Shown here: in pieces, positions 1 to 5,445 of the stretch
Layout: every line of letters begins with the position of its first letter
Numbering within the stretch: the first letter of the stretch is position 1
The notes under the pieces: generated by a model
Databases searched by the model: none
What the model saw: the letters and a program-made list of their open reading frames with translations, nothing else
What the model was told of the DNA's origin: nothing
Translations under genes and position numbers: made by a program
Assembly (NCBI GenBank): GCA_044375415.1
Contig: JBILMS010000117.1
Coordinates: forward strand, 1-5,445
Direction: 5' to 3'
Length of the DNA stretch: 5,445 nt
Source: JAWXBG01 sp044375415
GTDB lineage: Bacteria; Bacteroidota; Bacteroidia; Flavobacteriales_D; Sanyastnellaceae

Positions 1-1172
1 GTTACAGCTCATACAATACTCTTCCGGATACCCAAAAGGCCGTGATGCTGAAATGGGATGAAACCGGATTATTCCAAACAGCAGAACTTTTAACAATAGC
101 GGGCACAACGGACATGTTTATTGCTCCTGCTGCCGATGGTACAGTAGTCGCGAGCATTAACACATATCAGTACAGCAATCCTTGTTGCAACAATGAAGTA
201 TTGTTGGTTAAAACAGATGCTGCATTCAATACCGGGTGCAATCAAATAGATGTTTCTGTGGAAACCTCGGCTATCCCGCTTTCGAACATGAATCCGAATA
301 CAATCATTATTCAACATGATATATTAATTGATGTCTTGAATGCAAATTCTTTTACGTCTGTCGTTTCTGATCCTGTGGTCGAAGTGCTTTGTCAAAATGC
401 CGGATTCCTTTTAGCGAATTTTACCGGTGAAGGCGGATGCGTTGATGATTTTTTAGCTTTCGAAGACCAATCTCAAGGGAATATTTTAACTTGGAATTGG
501 GATTTTGGAGATGGAAATATCTCATCGTTTCAGGACCCTGCTAATAGTTACGAAAGTGGTGGAACGTATATGGTCACACTCACGGTTTCTGATGGATGCA
601 GCGAACACGTTGATTCGTTGGAAATTGAAGTCGATCCAACACCCGTTGCTGATGCCGGTTACGATCAATATATTCGAATTGGAAGTTCGGCTGTTATAGG
701 CATTTTGAGCGAAGACGACGATTTGATCTATCAATGGTCGCCACCTTCAGGGGTAAGTCCTTCTGATGCACCTATCGGCACTGTTTCACCGGTTATAACA
801 ACAAATTATACACTTACGGTAAGCAACGAATTTGGTTGTTCATCATCCGATAATGTCACCGTTTTTGTAGATACAACTCCGGTAGTTCCCGATCAAAATG
901 GAGAACTCTATGTACCCAATATTTTTTCTCCGAATGATGATGGTCAGAATGATGTTTTTTATGTCTACGGAGGACCCTTCACCGAATTTGATTTGGCGAT
1001 ATTTAATCGCTTAGGTGAAAGAGCTTTTTCAACCGTGGATCAAGAGGTTGGATGGGACGGTCGTTTTAGAGGTAAAGCAGCTCCAATTGGCGCATATTAC
1101 TACCAACTCAGTCTTATAGACGAAACCGGAACCGAAGTAAAAACATCAGGCAACATAACCCTAACCCGATAA
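1..1172 (+). CDS. T9SS type B sorting domain-containing surface protein with PKD domain (5'-partial)
   Basis: This is the C-terminal part of a protein exported by the type IX secretion system to the cell surface or medium. The frame is open from base 3, so the GTG at 42 and ATG at 45 are internal codons and the true start lies upstream. In order it shows: a repeat-like region (about 3-400) with phrases such as EVLLVKTDAAFNTGCNQ, common in beta-propeller-like parts of Bacteroidota surface proteins; a PKD domain (about 411-632) with the hallmark WNWDFGDG at 492-515 and a likely disulphide pair, Cys codons 438 and 597; a second PKD/Ig-like domain (about 642-869) with ADAGYDQ, YQWSPPSG and TTNYTLTVSNEFGC; and a type B (gliding-motility-associated) sorting domain (about 906-1169) with YVPNIFSPNDDGQNDVF, FNRLGE, GWDG, GAYYYQL and the terminal SGNITLTR. 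The ligand is unknown. An adhesin-like role is inferred from domain type only. The PorP/SprF gene 3 nt downstream fits a type B cargo. Confidence 0.9.
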   Translation, partial: YSSYNTLPDTQKAVMLKWDETGLFQTAELLTIAGTTDMFIAPAADGTVVASINTYQYSNPCCNNEVLLVKTDAAFNTGCNQIDVSVETSAIPLSNMNPNTIIIQHDILIDVLNANSFTSVVSDPVVEVLCQNAGFLLANFTGEGGCVDDFLAFEDQSQGNILTWNWDFGDGNISSFQDPANSYESGGTYMVTLTVSDGCSEHVDSLEIEVDPTPVADAGYDQYIRIGSSAVIGILSEDDDLIYQWSPPSGVSPSDAPIGTVSPVITTNYTLTVSNEFGCSSSDNVTVFVDTTPVVPDQNGELYVPNIFSPNDDGQNDVFYVYGGPFTEFDLAIFNRLGERAFSTVDQEVGWDGRFRGKAAPIGAYYYQLSLIDETGTEVKTSGNITLTR

Positions 1173-1175
1173 GTA

Positions 1176-2180
1176 ATGAAATCGATATCCATTGTTATTA
1201 TAACCTGTTTGCTTTCCTTAGTCGGGTCTGCTCAAGATGTTCATTTTTCCCAGTTTCAGGCGGTTCCATTGCAGTTTAATCCTGCAACAGCCGGAGAAAA
1301 TGCTAAAGGTTTTAGAATTGGAACAACCTACCGAAATCAGTGGGGAACCATAAACAAAGGGTATAGAACAGTTGTGGTGCATGGAGACATGTGCGTCCCC
1401 AGTAAGGATTTGGATAAAAAATCTAGATGGGGAGCAGGATTTTCAATATTAAAAGACAAATCGGGAGAAATCGGTTATGGCATTCTTACAGCTGCGGGCA
1501 GTGGAGGTTTGCATATGCCTTTAGATCGTCATCAAATGGTTTCCTTTGGAATGAACTTATCGGTTACACAAACGAGTTTAGACCCAAAAGCAATGCGATG
1601 GGGTTCACAATACAACGGCGAATCATTTGATGAAGGTTTACCCGGCGAGCCATTCCGATTTGAAAACAAGATGTTCGGAGATATTGGTGCGGGTATTCAG
1701 TACACTTATTTTATCGATGATCAAACAATGACTTCTAAAAATGCTAGAACCGTGAAAGCAGGTGCATCGGTTAGCCACGTTACTCGCCCTAGAGTGAATG
1801 CCTCTAACGATAACGAATCGAGACTCCAGTTGAAATACAATGGCCACTTTTCGGCTGATATTGGTGTAAAAAACACCGATGTAAGTATTCATCCTTCGGG
1901 TTATTTTATAAAGCAAGGCCAAGCGCGTGAAATACTCGTGGGCTGTTCTTTTAGATATGCTTTCAAGGAATCATCCAAGTATACGGGCTATGTAAAGTCG
2001 AGCGGTATCGGATTTGGTGTTCATACAAGGGTCGGAGACTCTATTATTCCGTCGATATTTTTCGAAACAGCAGGACTATCGCTAGGTCTCTCCTACGATA
2101 TTGTAACCTCAGCCCTTCGTCGTGCAGCGCCTTTTGTGGGTGGCCCGGAAATTTCTATTCGCTTCCGAACTTTGGGTTAA
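1176..2180 (+). CDS. PorP/SprF family type IX secretion system outer-membrane protein
   Basis: This complete 334-residue protein has the usual length for the PorP/SprF family, whose members are outer-membrane proteins that assist secretion or surface attachment of T9SS cargo. A signal peptide is clear: MKSIS, a hydrophobic stretch to about residue 16, then GSA with likely cleavage after Ala19. The mature start carries the family signature QDVHFSQF followed by PLQFNPATAG (residues 31-40) and TYRNQWG (51-57). The rest alternates short amphipathic, aromatic- and glycine-rich strands (for example GYGILTAAGSGGLHMPL, ILVGCSFRYAF, GLSLGLSYDI), as expected for a beta-barrel, and ends EISIRFRTLG. ATG 1176 is chosen because it begins the signal peptide and lies 3 nt after the previous stop. 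No Shine-Dalgarno sequence is seen, normal for this phylum. By analogy with SprB/SprF it probably serves the type B protein encoded just upstream. It could equally be called a PorP-like paralogue, and which subgroup it belongs to cannot be told by eye. Confidence 0.93.
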   Translation: MKSISIVIITCLLSLVGSAQDVHFSQFQAVPLQFNPATAGENAKGFRIGTTYRNQWGTINKGYRTVVVHGDMCVPSKDLDKKSRWGAGFSILKDKSGEIGYGILTAAGSGGLHMPLDRHQMVSFGMNLSVTQTSLDPKAMRWGSQYNGESFDEGLPGEPFRFENKMFGDIGAGIQYTYFIDDQTMTSKNARTVKAGASVSHVTRPRVNASNDNESRLQLKYNGHFSADIGVKNTDVSIHPSGYFIKQGQAREILVGCSFRYAFKESSKYTGYVKSSGIGFGVHTRVGDSIIPSIFFETAGLSLGLSYDIVTSALRRAAPFVGGPEISIRFRTLG

Positions 2181-2242
2181 ACCAACCTTTCGCTTATGAA
2201 TTTTTTGTAAAGAAGCTCCGAGTCGGAATTTCCTGAACGAAA

Positions 2243-2301
2243 TTTGCACAATATTTAATTGCCGGGAAAACATCATTCCCGGCTGAACTGTTTTGTGCAA
2301 A
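2243..2301. repeat. Two concentric inverted repeats (59-bp interrupted dyad) upstream of mfd
   Basis: The outer arms are TTTGCACAA (2243-2251) and TTGTGCAAA (2293-2301), a perfect 9-bp inverted repeat. The inner arms are GCCGGGAA (2261-2268) and TTCCCGGC (2276-2283), a perfect 8-bp repeat with a 7-nt loop. Both are centred on base 2272, leaving 9 unpaired bases on each side, so the whole can fold as one long hairpin with a symmetric 9/9 internal loop, or act as a protein-binding dyad. It fills almost half of the 127-nt gap between the porP/sprF-like gene and mfd, and its right edge is 6 nt from the mfd ATG. The arms are read directly from the sequence; any function is inferred. Confidence 0.7.
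2261..2283 (+). terminator. Possible terminator hairpin after the surface-protein operon
   Basis: This is the inner GC-rich stem of the dyad, 8 perfect base pairs with loop AACATCA, lying 80 nt after the stop of the PorP/SprF-like gene. Position and stem strength suit an intrinsic terminator for the upstream operon. Against this, the sequence after the stem (TGAACTGTTTTG) has only a short, late T-run rather than a proper U-tract. Alternatively it is a 5' leader structure of mfd or part of an operator-like dyad. Confidence 0.35.
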
Positions 2302-2307
2302 GCGAAT

Positions 2308-5300
2308 ATGACGATTAAAGAATTCAGAAATTTATACAGTAATACGGCAGAAACTTCCAAACTGATGGGTCGGATGGCGCTTCCCGCTTCAAAGACCCGA
2401 TTGGCCGGAATGGTAGGATCATCCGCTTCATTGTTGGCAGCGGGAGTCGCGTCTAAAAATGTTGTTCCACATCTTTTTATTCTAAGAGATCGCGAACAAG
2501 CTGTTTATTTTTTGAATGATTTGCAAAGTATTTTGGAGATCACTACCGAGGAAAAGGAACAACTAATTGAAGAGGGAACAAAAAGGGACAAGACCTATTT
2601 TTTTCCCAGAAGTGCGCGGATAGCATACCAATATGAAGAAGTGGAAAATGCCAATGTGGCAATGCGCGCAGAGGTCCTAAACGAATTGAATAAAAAGGTA
2701 AGCCGACCATTAATTGTTACATACGCGGAAGCCCTAACAGAAAAGGTTGTTACCCGTGTAGATTTGCAAAAGCATACGTTTGAAATTGAAACAGGTCACA
2801 AAATATCGCTGGATTTTGTGGACGAAATATTTCACGAATTTCATTTTGTAAAAGTGGATTATGTATACGAACCGGGACAGTATGCGGTTCGTGGAGGCAT
2901 CCTCGATATTTTTTCATTCTCCAACGATTTTCCATTTCGAATTGAACTCTTCGGTGACGAGGTAGAGAGTATTCGTAAATTCGATCCTTCAACGCAGCTG
3001 AGCGTAAACAAGGTAGTAAGAGCCACCATTGTCCCTGATATTAATCGCACGCAAGGAGAAGAGTCTAGAATATCTCTCTTGGGATTTCTCCCCGAAGACA
3101 CCGTTGTTTGGGTCTTTGATACGGAAGTCTGTACTTCTACTCTCCGACAAGAGTTAGAAAAAGCAGAGGACCGGTTTACCAAGTTAGAAAGTGTTACAGT
3201 TCATCAAAAACCGGCGGAGTTATACGTCAGCGAAAATGAATTTTTAAATGACCTCAGAAAGAAGCAAGTAATAGAATTTGGGACCTCACAAAAATTTACA
3301 GAGGCTGAAGTTGTTTCTTTTGACATGATGCCTCAACCTAGTTTTAACAAGAACTACGATATGTTGAGCACGAACTTGGCTAATAATGATAAAAATGGCT
3401 ACCTGAATATTCTCGTTGCGGGACAGGCGAAACAGATCGAAAGACTTTATCAGATTTTTGAAGATAAAGATCATGCGGTCCACGCAAAGCCACTGTTGAT
3501 TGAACTTAGCGAAGGATTCATTGATAAGTCAAATAAAATTTTGTGTTATACGGACCATCAAATATTTGAACGCTACCACAAGTTCAAATTGAAAGAAGGG
3601 TTTAAAAAGGGAAAAGAAGCCATCACTTTAAAGGAGTTGATGGCGCTGCAACCGGGAGATTATGTTGTTCACATCGATCATGGGATTGGTCAATTTTCAG
3701 GATTGCAAAAATTAGATGTCAATGGAAAGGAACAAGAGGCTATTCGTCTTACATATAAGGGTGGGGACATTCTTTATGTGAGTATTCACTCTCTGCACCG
3801 AATAAGTAAATATGTTGGCAAAGAGGGTACACCTCCTTCAGTAGATAAGTTGGGTAGCAATGCCTGGCAGAATATGAAGAGAAAAACGAAAGCTAGAGTA
3901 AAAGAGTTGGCTTTCGATTTATTGAAGTTGTATGCGCGAAGAAAGGCAACAAAAGGTTTTGGATTTTCTCCGGATTCTTATTTGCAAACGGAATTGGAGG
4001 CTTCTTTCATGTACGAAGACACACCCGATCAATTGAAAGCAACAACGGCTGTCAAGGAAGACATGGAAGCGGAATACCCTATGGATAGACTGGTGTGTGG
4101 AGATGTTGGATTTGGTAAAACTGAAATTGCTATGCGCGCTGCCTTTAAAGCAGTCGCCGATAGCAAGCAAGTTGCGGTTTTGGTTCCCACAACCATTTTG
4201 AGTATGCAACATTTCAGGAGTTTTAGCGAAAGGTTTAAAGATTTCCCATGTAAAGTAGATTATATCAATCGTTTCAAATCGACTACTCGTCAAAATGAAA
4301 CACTGAAAAAACTTGAAGCAGGTGAAGTGGATATAATCATCGGAACACATTCCTTGGTAGGAAAAAAAGTCAAATTCAAAAATTTGGGTCTTCTTATTAT
4401 TGACGAAGAGCAGAAATTTGGTGTAGCCGTGAAAGACAAGCTAAAGACCATAAAAGCTAATGTAGATACTCTTACACTTACCGCAACACCCATCCCTCGG
4501 ACCTTGCAATTTTCGCTCATGGGTGCGCGGGATCTGAGTATTATACAAACCCCTCCTCCAAACCGACACCCCATTGAAACAACCATGTGCGCCTTCAATG
4601 AGGAGGTTATCCGAGATGCTGTGTCGTTTGAGGTGTCAAGGGGTGGACAGGTGTTTTTCGTTCATAATCGTGTACAAAATCTCATGGAAGTAGCGGGGAT
4701 GATACAACGCCTGTGTCCTGATGTAAGAACAGGTATTGTTCACGGACAAATGGACGGAGAGGCTTTGGAGGATGTTATGGAAAAGTTTATATCCGGTCAG
4801 TTTGATGTGTTGGTGAGTACAGCTATTGTAGAAAGTGGGATTGACATTGGAAATGCGAATACTATAATTATCAATGATGCCCAGAATTTCGGATTGAGTG
4901 ATCTGCATCAATTAAGAGGCAGGGTTGGACGCACCAATAAAAGAGCCTTTTGTTATTTGTTGGCTCCTCCTATGCATCTGTTGACCGATGATGCCCGAAA
5001 GCGTTTAACGGCGATCACTCAATTTAGCGACTTGGGTAGCGGTCTGCATATTGCCATGCGAGATTTGGATATTCGAGGTGCCGGAAATCTATTGGGTGGA
5101 GAGCAAAGCGGTTTTATAAATGACATTGGTTTTGAGACATACCAGAAAATTCTGGATGAGGCGATGCAGGAATTAAAGCAAGAACAATTTAAAGACATGT
5201 TCGAAGAGGAGCTAAGAAAATCGCAGAATTTTGTTCGGGAAACGCAAATGGAAACGGACTTTGAGTTTCTGATTCCCGATGATTATGTCAGTAGCATTGC

Positions 5301-5445
5301 GGAAAGAATTGCGTTGTACAAAACATTGGATGATTTGCAATCCGAAGAGGAACTGATCAATTTCACGGCAGAGTTGAAGGATAGATTTGGAGATATCCCT
5401 TTGAAAGCTGTTGCTCTTTTGAATACAATACGAATGCGATGGTTG
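2308..5445 (+). CDS. mfd: Transcription-repair coupling factor Mfd (3'-partial)
   Basis: Mfd is an ATP-driven DNA translocase that removes RNA polymerase stalled at lesions and recruits UvrA for nucleotide excision repair. The frame is open for 1046 codons to the window end; roughly 70-90 residues should be missing. Domains: a UvrB-like N-terminal module (about 30-250) with a degenerate Walker A, GMVGSSAS (34-41), Ala40 replacing the lysine; RGGILDIF (195-202), where Arg195, Arg211 and Phe215 align with E. coli Arg165, Arg181 and Phe185 of the UvrA-binding surface; an RNA-polymerase-interacting CarD-like domain (about 445-504) with PGDYVVHIDHGIG; and translocase motifs TPDQ, GDVGFGKTE (Walker A, Lys604), DEEQ (699-702), TATPIPR (725-731), VFFVHNR (782-788), STAIVESGIDI (837-847), QLRGRVGR (868-875), then RDLDIRGAGNLLG (918-930). 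The regulatory C-terminal TRCF domain begins near 982 (METDFEFLIPDDY) and is cut. ATG 2308 is chosen because an in-frame TGA lies at 2284-2286 and the residues from there read like a Mfd N-terminus. I see no damage to any catalytic motif. Confidence 0.97.
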   Translation, partial: MTIKEFRNLYSNTAETSKLMGRMALPASKTRLAGMVGSSASLLAAGVASKNVVPHLFILRDREQAVYFLNDLQSILEITTEEKEQLIEEGTKRDKTYFFPRSARIAYQYEEVENANVAMRAEVLNELNKKVSRPLIVTYAEALTEKVVTRVDLQKHTFEIETGHKISLDFVDEIFHEFHFVKVDYVYEPGQYAVRGGILDIFSFSNDFPFRIELFGDEVESIRKFDPSTQLSVNKVVRATIVPDINRTQGEESRISLLGFLPEDTVVWVFDTEVCTSTLRQELEKAEDRFTKLESVTVHQKPAELYVSENEFLNDLRKKQVIEFGTSQKFTEAEVVSFDMMPQPSFNKNYDMLSTNLANNDKNGYLNILVAGQAKQIERLYQIFEDKDHAVHAKPLLIELSEGFIDKSNKILCYTDHQIFERYHKFKLKEGFKKGKEAITLKELMALQPGDYVVHIDHGIGQFSGLQKLDVNGKEQEAIRLTYKGGDILYVSIHSLHRISKYVGKEGTPPSVDKLGSNAWQNMKRKTKARVKELAFDLLKLYARRKATKGFGFSPDSYLQTELEASFMYEDTPDQLKATTAVKEDMEAEYPMDRLVCGDVGFGKTEIAMRAAFKAVADSKQVAVLVPTTILSMQHFRSFSERFKDFPCKVDYINRFKSTTRQNETLKKLEAGEVDIIIGTHSLVGKKVKFKNLGLLIIDEEQKFGVAVKDKLKTIKANVDTLTLTATPIPRTLQFSLMGARDLSIIQTPPPNRHPIETTMCAFNEEVIRDAVSFEVSRGGQVFFVHNRVQNLMEVAGMIQRLCPDVRTGIVHGQMDGEALEDVMEKFISGQFDVLVSTAIVESGIDIGNANTIIINDAQNFGLSDLHQLRGRVGRTNKRAFCYLLAPPMHLLTDDARKRLTAITQFSDLGSGLHIAMRDLDIRGAGNLLGGEQSGFINDIGFETYQKILDEAMQELKQEQFKDMFEEELRKSQNFVRETQMETDFEFLIPDDYVSSIAERIALYKTLDDLQSEEELINFTAELKDRFGDIPLKAVALLNTIRMRWL

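Noticed and set aside
34..40. A second gene or frameshift in the surface-protein region
   Set aside because: A single frame covers the repeat-like region, both PKD-type domains and the sorting domain without a break, so no frameshift or pseudogene is needed.
42..47. GTG/ATG at 42-47 as the true start of the first gene
   Set aside because: The frame stays open back to base 3, there is no signal peptide after these codons although the protein must be exported, and the sequence before them reads like the same repeat-like domain.
2171..2202. Possible Bacteroidota promoter: TTTG at 2171-2174, then 20 nt to TATGAATT at 2195-2202
   Set aside because: The spacing fits the -33/-7 consensus, but the second element misses most of TAnnTTTG, and the TTTG lies inside the preceding coding sequence. 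The match is too weak to annotate as an mfd promoter.
2109..2360. Minus-strand open frame of 83 codons spanning the intergenic gap
   Set aside because: Much of it is antisense to the end of the PorP/SprF-like gene and the start of mfd, and the middle is the inverted-repeat element. The translation shows no recognisable protein features.
3919..4598. Overlapping minus-strand open frames of 143 and 102 codons
   Set aside because: They lie wholly opposite the conserved translocase motifs of mfd, resemble no family I recognise, and are explained as antisense shadows.

Overview
The window looks like chromosome from a member of the Bacteroidota, probably a gliding or T9SS-equipped lineage close to Flavobacteriia; the class is an inference. 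The evidence is a protein with the Bacteroidota-specific type B (gliding-motility-associated) C-terminal sorting domain, a PorP/SprF-family outer-membrane protein directly behind it, moderate-to-low GC, and no Shine-Dalgarno-like sequence in front of the genes, as is usual in this phylum. All three genes lie on the + strand and there is no sign of a mobile element, CRISPR array or RNA gene.

Region 1 (1-1172) is the 3' part of a gene for a secreted, multi-domain surface protein; its start lies before the window. It shows the end of a repeat-like, possibly beta-propeller N-terminal region, one PKD domain, one PKD/Ig-like domain, and a type B T9SS sorting domain ending at the stop codon. Region 2 (1176-2180) starts 3 nt later and encodes a complete PorP/SprF-family protein. 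The pair matches the known arrangement in which a type B cargo protein is encoded next to the SprF-like protein that helps export it or hold it on the surface (SprB/SprF in Flavobacterium johnsoniae is the model). They are very probably one operon.

Region 3 (2181-2307) is a 127-nt intergenic gap. It holds two perfect inverted repeats, 9 bp and 8 bp, nested and centred on exactly the same base (2272). The inner one could form a terminator-like hairpin. The outer right arm ends 6 nt before the next start codon.

Region 4 (2308-5445) is mfd, the transcription-repair coupling factor, open for 1046 codons and cut by the window end shortly before its expected C-terminus. It is a housekeeping DNA-repair gene with no evident functional link to the surface-protein pair. 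I found no convincing undescribed system here; the most unusual feature is the concentric dyad in front of mfd.
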